A DNA stretch of 64,000 nt from Omphiscola glabra (GCA_964017045.1 OZ024802.1:8365553-8429552); one strand, 5' to 3'. Counted from the first letter of the stretch, positions 44,600 through 57,109 are shown. Made by a program: numbers and translations. Notes: generated by a model not told the origin, from the letters alone.

Positions 44600-44757
44600 C
44601 TGTTAGACAGGATATGATAAGTTTTAGACATGTTTATGATATATCACAGATACGAAATCTTATTTTGGGTCTAAATGACTCCATGTATGTCTTACAGATC
44701 ATCATGAATCTGCTGATTAGCGGAATTAGTTTGGAGTTGTCGATCCTAATTTAGCTC
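44600..44757 (+). pseudogene. Possible ninjurin-like exon remnant
   Basis: After ACCTACCATCTTTTCAG, a frame reads QDMISFRHVYDISQIRNLIL, then DSMYVLQIIMNLLISGISL ELSILI and a TAG. The layout (Q-x-hh-x(5)-NASQL-like motif, about 10 polar residues, then a hydrophobic helix with an ISISLxLQI-like pattern) resembles the first membrane region of ninjurins. The match is weak, the second helix is absent, and no donor is evident. Could be chance. Confidence 0.22.
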
Positions 44758-44867
44758 ATGACATAATATATCTCCGTCAAGAAATTGATCAATAGAACTA
44801 TTAAACAAGGATGTATTAGAAAATATGGAACGACAAAAATATAGCCCCCGGCACCAAAATCAGGCTG

Positions 44868-45352
44868 GTGCGCTCGTTAATCCTCTCCATTTTGTTAAAT
44901 GCATGTGAGTCCTGGACATTAACAGCAGAACTTGAAAGGAAAATAAAGGCGATGGAGATGAGATGTTACAGAGGCATTCTTGGCATCTGCTATAGAGACC
45001 ATATCACCATTGAACAGGTAAAAAAAAAAAGGGTTCGTCAAACAATTGGACAGTACGATGACCTCCTGGTGTTTGTAAAAAAGGGCAAACTTGAGTGGTA
45101 TGGCCACGTGACCGGAAAACAAGGGCTCGCCAAAGAAATCATGCAGGGCACAACTAGAGGAGGAGGAAGATGAGGAAGACAGAGAAAAAGATGGGAAGAT
45201 AACATCAAAGAGTGGACGGGATTAAAACTGGGCGATGCTATGCGTAGTGCAGAAGACAGAGAGGAATGGAGAAGAATAGTGTACATGTCATCTGTGGCGC
45301 CCCAACGGTCGAAGGACTACGGGACATGATGATGATGATGATGATGATGATA
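44868..45352 (+). mobile_element. LINE 3' end with (ATG)n tail, 5'-truncated
   Basis: Translation shows ILLNACESWTLTAELERKIK (the LLYGCESW block), AMEMRCYRGILGICYRDHIT, FVKKGKLEWYGHVTG, KQGLAKEIMQGTTRG, then a TGA inside the RGR linker, then GRQRKRWEDNIKEWTG and AEDREEWRRIVYMSS. It ends in GACATGATGATGATGATG to about 45352. Same family as the minus copy at 1243-1670. Inactive. Confidence 0.85.
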
Positions 45353-45499
45353 TTAGTTAACTGTAAAAGTCAATCAAATAAAGAGTTTATTTATTTTACT
45401 TTAAATCAAAGTTTGGCCACTACATAAAATTTAAGTGTCTTACTTTGTTTAAAAAAAAAAAAAAATTTTAAACAAATCACTGAATATACTTTGTTTAAC

Positions 45500-45735
45500 T
45501 TTCCATCTTTACAAGTATAGATTTACAAGTAAAAAGCTACAAATACAGATTTACAAGTAAAGAGTTACAAGTATAGATTTACAATTATAGAGTTACAAAC
45601 TTTGATTTACAAATATAGAAGTTACAGGTATTGTTTACAATTTTAGTTTTACATTTAAAGATTTAAAAGCATGGTCTTAAAGAATAGATTTACAAGTATA
45701 GATTACAAGTATAGATTTACAAGTATTGGTGAATT
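45500..45735. repeat. Degenerate 14-17-bp tandem repeat
   Basis: Irregular units around AAGTATAGATTTAC and variants (AAGAGTTAC, AAATACAG). Old array. Confidence 0.8.
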
Positions 45736-46600
45736 TTAGATTACTAGGATAGATGTTATCGTCCAGTTCTTTTGAGTTATTAAAATAAACACAAGGTTAA
45801 AAAAAACCAGTGTAAACCAGTAGCCACACATCTGGTTCGGTGAAGATTCAGATCGAGGCTTACTGGCCCACATCGCGACCATGTTTTCTAACCAACCGTG
45901 CACTTCGTCTGCGAGGTGAGGAATGCCATCTTCACCAACAGGCGAGGTCAACGACCACGGACACCACACTCGGGGGATTCACTTGGTAGAAGGAAAATAT
46001 ATGTAGTCCTGAACTTAAAATAAGCGTATATAAAGGCATGGACGTTAATTATATGAGACATTAATGGAAATCGATTAGATAGGATGTTTGTATTGGTCAG
46101 AAATAAATGGAAATTTGTTGACATTGAATTGCAGAAATTATGTTCGGTTTTGAAAGTCTTCGTCGGCGTTTCTGTTGTAATTTTAAACAATTGGCTTTGG
46201 GTAAGGATTTAGGCGAACCACCATTGGGGGTCAGTGCCACGAACTGGTTCGCGTGTCTCCGTTGTCTAGGGTATGACGTTCACACTATACACAAATACTT
46301 GACAAAAGAGTTATTCATTATGCAGTTTATTATCTATTACAATTTAATCTAACAAGATCTCCCGTTGGTAATGTGGGTTCCGCTGACAAGCTTAGCCGAA
46401 GAACCAGATATACCAAAGGGCTCTCTCAGAACGACTTGCACAAACTAACAACAACACTCATACGGCCAGCGTCCTCCTCCCACGCTCTTCCCTGCTCTAA
46501 CTGACCACCTGCACACTGCTACCGTATTACCCCCCCTTTGCCATTAGTATCCCTGCGCCTATAGTCCGCCTGACACAAAACAGACTCTCGGGGATTCGAA
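45736..46600. other. Interval without supported gene
   Basis: A minus frame at 45736-45969 includes VGEDGIPHLADEVHGWLENM. I suspect a transposon-derived sequence but cannot name it. A GGGGATTCGAACACC string at 46590 resembles a tRNA B box but lacks a partner A box. Nothing else. Confidence 0.35.
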
Positions 46601-46604
46601 CACC

Positions 46605-46765
46605 TTGACTGTCAGATTCTACAAGGCTTTAGGTGACCCACTGTGTGGGTTAGGATTCTACAAGGCTTTAGGTGAACCACTGTGTGGGTTAAGATTCTAC
46701 AAGGCTTTAGGTGACCCCACTGTGTGGGTTAAGATTCTACAAGGCTTTCAGTTAACCACTGTGTG
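46605..46765. repeat. 39-bp tandem repeat, 4 copies
   Basis: Unit GATTCTACAAGGCTTTAGGT plus GACCCACTGTGTGGGTTAG. Each unit contains the hairpin ACCCAC-TGT-GTGGGT. Confidence 0.93.
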
Positions 46766-46769
46766 TTCA

Positions 46770-47055
46770 GATGCTTCAAAATGTTATGTTAAAATTAATT
46801 GTGTTGTAATGAGTGAATGTGATACCAGCAGGCTCTTCAGTTTGCGTTGACATTCTCAACAGGAACCTGGACGTTTGTTGCATTGGAGATCTCAACTTTT
46901 TGGTCAAGATAATGAATAATCATAGTGTAAGGACGCTAACAGTGATGATTTTTTTGTGTTGTTGCAAACTCGTCAAGCTGTCGATAGCTTTTAAACTTTT
47001 TCTTCTTTTTTTTTGTGTGGTAAATCTACAAACAAGCACAGGGGTAATTCAAAAG
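46770..47055. other. Short unique interval
   Basis: An open frame (about 46826-46920, SSVCVDILNRNLDVCCIGDL) runs on into the CA array. No splice evidence. Confidence 0.3.
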
Positions 47056-47059
47056 ATAT

Positions 47060-47588
47060 TTACACACACACGCACACACACACGCACACGCACGCACACA
47101 CACACACTAACATACACACATACACACACACACGCACACACACACACTCACACACGCACACACACACATACACACACGCACACACACACTCACACACGCA
47201 CACACACATACGCAAACACACACGCACACACACACGCGCACACACACACGCACACACACACATACACACACGCACACGCACACGCACACGCACGCACACA
47301 CACACACACGCACATACACATATACACACACACACGCACACACACACTCACACACGCACACACACACATACACACACGCACACACACACTCACACACGCA
47401 TACACACATACGCAAACACACACGCACACACACATACGCACACACACACGCACACACATACACACACGCACACACACACGCGCACACACACACGCACACA
47501 CACACATACACACACGCACACACACACACGCACGCACACACACACATGCGCGCACACGCACACACACGCACACACACACACACACACA
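47060..47588. repeat. CA-rich microsatellite with CACACG and CATACA interruptions
   Basis: About 530 bases of CA dinucleotides with regularly spaced G and T. A block of about 200 bases (from ACACTCACACACGCACAC to CACGCACAC) recurs, so internal duplication occurred. Alternating purine-pyrimidine throughout. Confidence 0.97.
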
Positions 47589-47599
47589 TTTCTAGAAGA

Positions 47600-48530
47600 T
47601 GCCTTGTAGTAAACACATACTAAAGAAAGGATAAGGTTCATTCACTCAGCATGTAGAATGATATCTAACATAGGAAAGAAAGTGGGGGAGAGTGATCTCA
47701 ACATTGAGATTACCGTTCCTTGATTCACTCCCCTTGTTCTCCTGGAGAAAACTTGAATGCCCTCCCTTGATACTTGTTTAAATGGACATTGTGCAGTAGA
47801 AGGTAGAGGTGTTTATATCGTGGGTTGTTTTTTGCTTTGTTTTTTGTTTTGGTTCTTTTAGGCGAACCAGTTAGTGGTTTTAGTAATACGGTTATAATCT
47901 GGTTATCGGTTTTGACAACGAGGCCCAAACTGTTCTTTATAAAAAAAAAAATTCAGGTTGACATATCATCTTCTACTATCGATAAGAGCAGATGAAATCT
48001 ATTTTAGGACAGTCAAAGCGCAACTCCTATTGATCGTTCAGTGCAAGCACTTGAACTGTTTTATCATCAGTGACCTAATTGCGACAATGGGATTTGCACA
48101 TGCGCAAACTTTTTAATTGAATATCCGGCTGTAGAGGCATGGCAAAAACTTATCTCATTTTAAGCAGCAGTCATCTTTTTTTTTTTTTTAAACTTTCCGT
48201 AGTGTTCGACATGCGAAGCGACTACCTGGCTGAGATTTAATCGTATTTTAAATCTTTTGTTTGAATAATTATTACTGTTCAACTCTAGATTTAAATATAT
48301 TTTTTGTAGATAGATTTAAAAAAATAATAAATCGAAAATCATTTTTAAAGAAATCAATATCCGGTTATCGGTGTCTGAACCTATAAGTGGAACTCCAGTT
48401 ATGGTTTAACTTCCTCAGAAAATGGTTAACTCCCGTGGCTCGCCTCGTTTTGAAATCTTTCAGGTTTTGAGTGAAGTGCAGGATTCAAGTACTGTTGGGT
48501 TTTTAATGTACTGCGACTAGTGGGCGTAAG
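47600..48530. other. Interval without gene
   Basis: AT-rich, with T-rich strings. A CGGTTTTGACAACGAGG segment and a CGGTTATCGG motif occur twice (47880 and 48362). No element recognised. Confidence 0.45.
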
Positions 48531-48534
48531 AGAG

Positions 48535-48925
48535 ATCCATTGCTCTTTGCTAGTATACCACAAAACAATTTATATGTGTCGATGTATGACGCATCCATTG
48601 CTCTTTGCTAGTATACCACAAATCAATTTATATGTGTCGATGTATGACGCATCCATTGCTCTTTGCTAGTATACCACAAATCAATTTATATGTGTCGATG
48701 TATGACGGATCCATTGCTCTTTGCTAGCATACCACAAAACAATTTATATGTGTCGATGTATGACGGATCCATTGCTCTTTGCTAGTATACCACAAATCAA
48801 TTTATATGTGTCGATGTATGACGCATCCATTGCTCTTTGCTAGTATACCACAAATCAATTTATATGTGTCGATGTATGACGCATCCATTGCTCTTTGTCG
48901 GTGTATGAAATATCAAATGCTCTTT
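48535..48925. repeat. 58-bp tandem repeat, about 6.5 copies
   Basis: Unit ATCCATTGCTCTTTGCTAGT, then ATACCACAAATCAATTTATA, then TGTGTCGATGTATGACGC. Few differences (AAAACA/AAATCA, ACGC/ACGG). The last copy is truncated. Confidence 0.95.
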
Positions 48926-49217
48926 GCTGATGTAAAATTAGATTATTTGTTTGTTTTTTTTATACACCAGGGTTTTTAAGAGTATGATAAATACCGACTA
49001 CGACACAATGAAGTCTCGGCTTCATCTAAGACAAACATTATTCAATGGAAACGTTCCCCCACAATCAAAGGAACTTCGTCGCGAGCCCATGTGTCATGAA
49101 GGAAATAATTCTATTTTAAGACTTATTGTTTAGCGCTGACAGCCATAACAAATGAGATCAATCTCACACGGCCCGCTGTGCTGGAGCCGTAGCCGTGTCT
49201 CAATGAAAATACTGGAG

Positions 49218-49472
49218 CACCTTTCTGCTTCTTCTTCTATATATTAAGGGCCCACGATCAATTTATTGATCATTATGGCTCCTGTGAATGTAGATGGGAC
49301 TTGCAATGTTTCTGTGCCTGGTGTTGATGAGGATTTTTCACTGGTTGCAAGAGTTACTTAGTAAGGGTATCATGCACTGGGGGTTGGCAGGCCTGAGGCA
49401 ATAGACGCAAATGTGTCAAGTGTTGTCGCCTCAACTGTTCCTTTTGGAAGCTTGTTCCAGTCCCTGATTGTC
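49218..49472 (-). mobile_element. LINE 'family A' 3' end, 5'-truncated
   Basis: Matches 13654-13895 closely from CTTCTTCTTCTATATATTAA through GGGCCCACGATCAA to TTCCAGTCCCTGATTGTC, where it stops within the IRDWNKL codons. It shares the GAA tail. Confidence 0.85.
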
Positions 49473-49479
49473 ATTTACC

Positions 49480-51300
49480 CAAGTCTCAGGTTTATAGATG
49501 ACCCTCATTTCTAGCCATTGTTTGAGACAACCCACTACTAGGTGTCTTATTTATAGCCGCCGTTTGAGACAGCTCACTGCATAGTAAGCGAGGCTTTTTT
49601 AGTTGTAGTTTTTTTTCCCTCGTTATTGACAAATGGCACCAAAAAGTTTAAACCAAAGAAATTATATTTTTTGGCTTGTAACAATCCACAGCTACTTCCA
49701 ACACTGTAAACTTTATTTTTTTAAACCATTTATTGGAATACTCAGCGACTTTAAAACGGACTGGTTAATCAAACCATGGTTAACACCGTCTTGGTTAACA
49801 AAACCAAGGTTAAAACAGAACTAGTGAAACAAACCAAGGTTACATAAGTAAAATAAACTGCGCCCTGGAAGTCCAATGAAAAGAACATTCCCCATGTAAC
49901 ACTGTGAAGAGTGCTTACTCAAATGTTACTGTTGCAGGAAAGGGTGTATGTGTGGGAGGGTGGGAGGGCCCGGGTAATTGTACTCTAGTTCAAGCATTAA
50001 ATTAAAACAAAAACTACAGCCCCCCCCCCCCGGGTATTTGACTTTGATCACCCCTCTCCAATCCCCGCCATACTCACTCTGACACGCACAAACACACACA
50101 CACAAACACACACAGCCAGATACTCCAGAGTTAATCCTTTTGATTCAGGGGGAGACAACTTAAAAGTACACTCTCGGGGCAAAGGAGATCGGTTTTACAA
50201 GAAACCTTTCTAAAAATTAAACACGGGAAAGCTCCAATGCCAAAGTCAGCTGGCTTAAATATCCACCGGAAAGGGGGGGGGGGGTGGGGGTGGTTGGGGG
50301 TGAGGAAGAAGACCAAAAAGAACGACTGTGAAAGCCATGCTGTTACTGACAGGCGTCTGCCATTGGGCTGGTTTATTGGTAACAATGGTTTACGCAAGAG
50401 TCTGCTTAAAGTGCGCTTCACCTACTTCTGTCTACGCCTTTGATCAGTGGCAGCAGTGGAGTCCGTGTTTGGACATTTCATACTGGAATCTAAAACTAAA
50501 ACAGTAAAAAAATGAGTATTTATTTTAGCCATTTCTACAAGAAATAATGAATGCTGACAATTTTGGGAGTAATAAGATTTAATTAAATTATTTTAGTCTG
50601 TGTCTGTCTTATGCTACCAACCCTTTCATGATATCTTAACCCGGTGTGGAGCTGTTGTTGTTTATTTTCTAATCTGATTTTTGAAGTCTTCGATTTTAAG
50701 AGTTTACGAGGTCAATGCGAAATTTTTTTCTTTCTAAGTTGTGTTTACAACAAGAAGTGTCAAAAGGCCTGTCAGTATGACATCACGTCTAGTGACGTTG
50801 TAAGAAGTCGAATACCGAGAGCAGAAACCACCAAAAAAACGTACACTTGCTCAAAAAATGTATTTGGTTTAACCGAAAGAAGGTCATGGTCAACTTTTTA
50901 AACTTACTTTTGCGATCGACTAAAAGTGCAATATTTTATTTATTTTTTTATTGCTTTACGTTCCGGAATCTTTTTATTCATGTTTTCCTTTATTTTTGTA
51001 TATTTTTTTTTTACAAAAGCTTAAGTCATCCACAATCAATGAAAAGTTTCTTCTATGTTAAAAAATAAAAACAACATATTTGTTTATAATACAAAAGTTC
51101 GGAAAGTGTCTTTGAACGTTTTTTGGGCTTCTCAAATCATCTCAAGTGATCTGAAAGAGTACTTTTAATGTAGGGAAGGTTTGTAGGTGATGTAAAAAGA
51201 AAATTCCTTATTTTCGATTTGTGCCACCAGAAATACATTTTATGTTTTGTAAGAATGTACCTGTAATACCCTGGGGAGGGTAGGGGGGAAACATTACGGT
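49480..51300. other. Interval without supported gene
   Basis: Includes a GGTTAANCAAACCA-like short repeat at 49760-49850, a CA/ACAAAC string at 50083-50115, a C run at 50020 and a G run at 50270. Frames at 50131-50443 overlap on opposite strands and are unsupported. Confidence 0.45.
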
Positions 51301-51308
51301 TTGGGGGC

Positions 51309-51319
51309 TATAAATAGCT
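51309..51319 (+). promoter_or_regulatory. TATA-box-like motif CTATAAATAG
   Basis: Perfect TATAAATAG followed by 100 bases of mixed sequence and a donor-like AAAG|TAAGG at 51440. No start site, CpG island or coding exon confirms a promoter. Confidence 0.15.
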
Positions 51320-51459
51320 CAGATATAAACCAACAGGAGAACGATTTGTGCGTCAGCCCATTCCTGTTATCTCTTATGGATATTACGCTTCTGGTGTGAC
51401 GCGTGGACTGCTTCCATTTCCGGCGGCTGCTTCCTAAAAAGAAAGTAAGGTTCAATAAT

Positions 51460-51770
51460 GAGTTCAATCGCGCGTAAAATGTAATTCCCGATAACTACGC
51501 TAAATGATATAAATATCTTTTTTTTAAAACGCAACTGCGTTTGGTGCGTAATATTGTCTGGTTGGAAAATGAAATCGTCTCAATTTAAGTATGGTGTAAA
51601 AAATATTCGGTTGAAAAGTTTTTGGAACATCAGAATATTTATTTTTAATATACCTCATGGGCGTGAAATAAAAAGTGTGCAGTGACGTGTCATGGGGGGG
51701 GGGGGAGGGAGGGGTGGTGTAGCAAAATTTGGGAATCTTAAATGTGCGTGACTTGAGTTCATGATTTGTT
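51460..51770 (+). mobile_element. Family B copy 3 (3' half)
   Basis: TTCCCGATAACTACGCTAAA, GCGTTTGGTGCGTAATATT, then a G-run patch and GTGCGTGACTTGA match copies 1 and 2 in order. No tandem expansion at the GCTAAATGA site. Confidence 0.7.
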
Positions 51771-51989
51771 AAGTAACTTTAGATGATGGGAAGTTCAAGC
51801 ATTGCTGTCGCCAAAGTTTGGCAGGCTATATCTAGTGTGCTATAATATGAAGTTATATGAATTCTATTTTATAAACAAATGTGTGTTTATCTTAATCATT
51901 ACTTGTCTCATTGATGGACCACACAATGGCCATGGAACTAGTAATATCAAGATCATTCGTCCAATGTACAAAATAAGTCTAGAGCATGT

Positions 51990-52595
51990 TGCTTCATCCC
52001 TGTGGAAGATATTTGTTCATCTCTTTGGAAGATGTTGCTTCATCCCTGTGGAAGATATTTGTTCATCTCTTTGGAAGATGTTGCTTCATCCCTGTGGAAG
52101 ATATTTGTTCATCTCTTTCGAAGGTGTTGATTCATCTCTGTGTAAGATGTTTATTCAAATCTTTAGATCATGTTGTTTCATCTCTGTATAAGATGTTTAA
52201 TCATATCTGTATAAGATGTTTAGTCATCTCTGTATATGATGTTGAGTCGTCTCTGTATAATATGTTGATTCATCTCTGTATAAGATGTTGAGTCGTCTCT
52301 GTATAAGATGTTGAGTCATCCCTGTATAAGATGTTGAGTCATCTTTGTATAAGATGTTGAGTCGTCTCTGTATAAGATGTTGAGTCACCTCTGTATAAGA
52401 TGTTGATTCATCTCTGTATAAGATGTTGAGTCATCTCTGTATAAGATGTTGAGTCATCTCTGTATAAGATAAAACTTCATCTCTGTATAAGATGTTAAGT
52501 CATATGTGTATAAGATGTTGCTTCATCAATGCATAAGATGTTGAGTCGTCTCTGTATAAGATGTTGAGTCATCTCTGTATAAGATGTTGAAATCT
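51990..52595. repeat. 23-bp minisatellite with a 46-bp dimeric start, about 26 units
   Basis: The 5' part has three 46-bp copies (TGTTGCTTCATCCCTGTGGA, AGATATTTGTTCATCTCTTT, GGAAGA). The 3' part has simple units GTATAAGATGTTGAGTCATC plus TCT. The dimer is two diverged 23-bp units, so a dimer was amplified separately. Confidence 0.95.
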
Positions 52596-52599
52596 CTGT

Positions 52600-54685
52600 A
52601 ATCATTGAATTCTTTTTATTTTTTGTTTCACTTCACTGATTTCCGACAACGCATTCTGTCTCGGCTCACCTTGACAAATCAGTAGAGGGAAGCCTGGAAG
52701 TTTAGGAGCCCTAAAGTTTGTTTTCCTTGATGGTTTGGGGTGCCCTGCATTGACTTAGCTAGTGTGAATGCTGCCCTCGGCGGGCCTAGAAATTTGCCAC
52801 CCCCTTCCTATAAAAATCTTCTGTTGACCGAAAATGCCGCCCCAGATATAAAAGAACCAAGGGCGGGCCGGGGCGGACAGAATAGAACAGAACTGAAGAC
52901 ATTTTTTCTCGACTATTTCCCTGCAGCTCTGTGTGTTTCAATTATTACAGACTCTAATTAATGAAGAATTTAATCGCTTATTTTAATCTTTGGCTAGTTC
53001 CAAAACAGTCCATAAAAAAGGTCGATACCAAAGTTTAAACACTATAAACAAATAATACGACACTCAAAGCCAGAGCTAATTACAATTAATACGTTTTTAA
53101 TGTGTTAATTTCAATGAATTACAAAAGCAAGAGAATATTATTAAAATTATTAACTTAAAGTTTGGCTGGTACCGGTGCTGTGTTAATAAAAAAAATACAA
53201 TGAGCAGCAAAATGTACAATGAAAGAAAATCTACACACAGCAAAGCACTGGCTATTAGTACAATAATGACACACGACACATGCTCCGAGTCTCGTGATAA
53301 AGGATCTCTCTCTCTCTTGCCATCATCTCCAGCCGTTTTATAGTCTACTTCTGTCAGATCATTCCCGAAAAGAATACGCAGAGTAACGGCTTCCCGCATA
53401 CTCTAGATCATTCGACAATATTTGACAGGAAAAGGCTATACTAAAACTTGTTGTTAAAAAGGTTAAAAGGGAGACTTGCCACACCCCAGAACGAGTGTTT
53501 TGACTACAAGAGGTCATGCACGGGGAAAGCGGGGAAAGCGTGCAATAAAAAAAATAAAACACGTCACCTACATAACACAATGATCGGCTTGAGATTTCGG
53601 ACAAATCCTCAACAAACATTAACTTTACAAGAAATAAAGAAGTTTGCTTTAAAAAAAATTGCTTTCTAAATTCTCTTGGAAAAGGAAAGGTGACGTCTTC
53701 CATGTGGTTTCCGTGGTCCGTCCTCGGGGATAATGGACCGTCCTTTGAAAGCTAACACAGCATAGGAAAGAGCGGGATCCACCTCACTTGGCGTGGGGCG
53801 TGCTCCTTTGTTTTAAATTATATTTTTACCCCCCCTCCCCCCATCCTTTTTTGAGGTGCGAAGTTTAAATCACAACAGTGATCATAAAACTATGTTAGTG
53901 TTTAAACCAGATGGCTTTACAGTGTTTGCTGGCAATGCGGTCTATAGCTGATGAATTTCATTAAAGGTTGTTGTTTTTTTTTGTGTGTGTGTGAATCTAT
54001 CCAAGTTGGTATTCTCACAAAACAAAGCTTCAGACGATTGTCTGGTGAAGACATTCAACTCTTAATTTAAAATATTTGATCTTTGCGAACATTGTATGAT
54101 GTAACCGATTGGAGATATTGAGACTAACCTAAGGGGCACTTTGGAAATCAGTTTGAGAACTCGTCTGGGGCTGATTTCGTTTTTTATAAATGCATAGTAA
54201 AATACAAGTGGATATGGGGGGAGGGGGTGGGGTCAAGGTCTACACCCGTATCTTCCAGGTAAATCGTCAAATAAAGGGCTTCACTTCTCATCCAATATTT
54301 CCACTTACCTGTATCGCATCCAATTCCTCACTTACGTTTTTAATTGAAGACACATATTTTAAAGACTGTGCTTCTGATAGATCAATTTTAAAACTTTAAA
54401 GGGGTCGTCATTCTTGTCGAGATTTACCTCCGACTCCTGGACTTGGACGTAATCGCTCTTTAAAATTTTTTTTTTAAAGATTTTCTTTTACCTGCGTAAG
54501 TTATACAAATATGAAATCCGCAAAAAGTCAATTCACTATGAAATACTGGCTTAACTTTCTCCAATTAATATCAGCAGTTATAAATAAACGCTTTGGTATC
54601 TAAAACAAAATCTGAAATATTTACAAAGTTTATTTCAGGAATTATATGAATACAATAGTTCAGAGGTAGCAACTTCTATCCAACT
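52600..54685. other. Interval without supported gene
   Basis: Contains a C-rich fragment at 52740-52870 (GCCACCCCC, GCCGCCCC) reminiscent of the MITE-like elements, and overlapping minus frames at 53097-53399 (one hydrophobic stretch, CVIIVLIASALLCVDFLSLY) and 53359-53703. I cannot support either as a gene. Confidence 0.4.
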
Positions 54686-54689
54686 TTGA

Positions 54690-54899
54690 TTTATTAAGAT
54701 TTGTGCGTTATTAGCCAGAGCCACGGGGAGACGAATAAAGAATTTGCTTGCCACTTGCACTGCTGCTGGAAAAAAGATCAACTTAGAAGGAGATCCTCTT
54801 CACAGGCTGGCCAGAATCCGTTATTTAAACAGTTATCTGTCTGATAAAATTACAACGTGTAAATCAGACGTCATCCAAGCCACAATTTGTCGCTCATAA
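54690..54899 (+). CDS. ATG-less open stretch, possible exon
   Basis: Seventy codons from just after a TGA to a TAA, with protein-like composition: GRRIKNLLATCTAAGKKINL, then EGDPLHRLARIRYLNSYLSD and KITTCKSDVIQATICRS. Possible acceptors are TTATTAG and TTAGCCAG at 54711-54718. A donor is not obvious. Basic and helix-prone; family not recognised. It may be an exon or a relic of a transposon protein. Confidence 0.28.
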   Translation, partial: FIKICALLARATGRRIKNLLATCTAAGKKINLEGDPLHRLARIRYLNSYLSDKITTCKSDVIQATICRS

Positions 54900-55239
54900 A
54901 ATCCACTTTCTCAGAAGTTCCCCGACGGGTTGTTGCCGCCCCTGCTGTTTGACTTCTCTTGTCTAATGATGTCTAATTGGGCTTCCCGCAACCAGCCTCA
55001 GCAACAACAACTTCGTCTGATGGCAAATCATTCACAAACGTGTTTTTATTGTTCGTTAGGCGTTTTAAAATGTGTCTATATTTACAGAAACGGTTCTCAA
55101 ACAATTTTAGATCCGGTGTCCAAGAAACGAATACAGATGTCTATATTAAAGCTAAGATATATATAGAGAGAGCGATATATAGATATATGAGACAGATTAG
55201 CATAGATTAGTATAGATTAGTATAAATTGGCATAGATCA

Positions 55240-55247
55240 GCTAAGAT

Positions 55248-55336
<89 letters not shown>

Positions 55337-55475
55337 GGATAGATGGATAGATGGATAGATGGATAGATGGATAGATGGATAGATGGATGGATGGATGGAT
55401 GGATGGATGGATGGATGGGTAGAAGGACGTATGGATGGATGGGTGGATAGATGAATGGATGGATGGACAGACAGA
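55240..55475. repeat. ATAG / ATGG tetranucleotide microsatellite
   Basis: About 25 copies of ATAG, then GATGGATA mixed units, then about 14 ATGG copies, then degenerate. The transition through an 8-bp mixed zone shows a point mutation spreading. Confidence 0.97.
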
Positions 55476-55879
55476 GAGAGAGACTGAGAAAGAGCGTCAG
55501 AGGCTAAGAGAGGGGTAACGAACGTAAAAGCTAAATTGTTGTAGTTAACTACTTGCTAAAAAAAACCACACAATAACATTTTGCAACACAACGTTCAGAC
55601 TGAATTTTAATGTGCTCATGTATGACAGTCAGAGAGACTCGCATAACGTAGGCGCTGGCGTCATGACAATTTGCACGCAACATTTTTGTCTGGAATATAT
55701 AGGTCACCCCGGCTATTTTCACCTCACTGCGCCATTCCATTACCGAGATACGTGTCTTTCAAGTTTTAACATGGGACATACATTACTCATCTAATTATTT
55801 TATATAAAAATATTCTTTGCAATTTGCGCAACGTGTTTATGACGAAAATGATCCGTTTTTAGATTTTATGCACAGAAAT

Positions 55880-56045
55880 GCCTCGTACTGGATGCTGGAG
55901 ACCATATGTGGTGCGATCTTTGCATTGATCGCTGGAGACCATGTCTGGTGCGATCGTTTCAGTGATTTCTGAAGACCATGTGTGGTGTGATTTTTTCAGT
56001 GGTTTCTGAAGGCCATGTGTGGTGCGATCTTTGCAGCGATTTATT
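55880..56045. repeat. About 36-38-bp tandem repeat, 4-5 copies
   Basis: Unit GACCATGTGTGGTGCGATCT plus TTGCAGTGATTTCTGA. Diverged. Confidence 0.88.
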
Positions 56046-56164
56046 TGCCTTTTGAAAACCACACTAAAACTTTGTCACATTGTCATTATCAAATGTAAAG
56101 CAAATGTTATCATTTTTTTAAAAATAAAGTATCACTGTGATCAAACACCGGACATGGACTGCAT

Positions 56165-56415
56165 TTAAATGTAACACATAAATTACAGTCAAAGTGTGAG
56201 ATACATTAGACATTGTAAACCTTGGCTAGGCATTCTATAGAATTCTAGTCAAAATTTGAGATACATTAGACATTGTATACCTTGGCTAGGCATTCTATAG
56301 AATTCTAGTCAAAGTGTGAGATACATTAGACATTGTATACCTTGGCTAGGCATTCTATGGAATTCTAGTCAAAATTTGAGATACATTAGACATTGTTTAC
56401 CTTGGCTAGGCGTTA
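56165..56415. repeat. 60-bp tandem repeat, 4 copies
   Basis: Unit GAGATACATTAGACATTGTA, TACCTTGGCTAGGCATTCTA, TAGAATTCTAGTCAAAGTGT. AAAGTGT and AAAATTT types alternate. Confidence 0.95.
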
Positions 56416-56419
56416 CATA

Positions 56420-57105
56420 GGCTAAGTATATAATAACGTGAAAGAGATGGGAGTATTATAAACAAAAACTACACAGCGGGTGCCAAATCATGTTTAAGGT
56501 TTTCCAGTCTCTCAGACGGTTTCTAGTGTTTGATTAATTGCAGCGGTCCGACGAAGACATACCTCGGTTACATAAGGATTGTTTTAAACGTAAATATTTT
56601 TATTTTGACACTTGGTGTTGCGCATGCGCTTAATAAATCATTACACATGTCCAGCTGACTGTTGTGTTGCAGCTGATAAAAAGTGAGATTTTGTTTTCTC
56701 CAATTTTCCAATCAAATTGTTTCGGGCCTCGAAGACCTCTGTCCACAGCTTAAGACTTTGCACGGCAAGCATCCCCATGGCCAAAGTCAAGGCAAAGGTT
56801 AGCGTAGCATATTCGAATCTCGACGTTAACAGGTGTGGCCAGTCCGGAACGCTTCACGGGCCACTTTGAAGGCGAGAAAACCTTTCGTTGGCCGCATTTT
56901 ACAGATGACTTCTAATGTTCAAATACAACCTCAGAATGCTGGATAGAACTGTTCATCTATCCTTAATGCACATAATGAAATGGAAAATAACAAACAAAAA
57001 ATGAAACTTAATCAATGGAATTGTTCTTTAGCATCACGCTCACTTAACTGTTTTAACGTGATTTCTTAGCCTGGCCATGAAGGCTATTGTCCACAGAATC
57101 CACGG
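56420..57105. other. Interval without gene
   Basis: Unique sequence, mixed composition, nothing recognised. Confidence 0.5.
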
Positions 57106-57109
57106 GGCG

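Noticed and set aside
46813..47609. His/Thr-rich frames of 200-260 codons
   Set aside because: Translation of the CA microsatellite.
53097..53703. Minus-strand frames with a hydrophobic stretch, considered as a membrane-protein exon
   Set aside because: Two frames overlap, composition is AT-driven, and no splice sites or family match were found.
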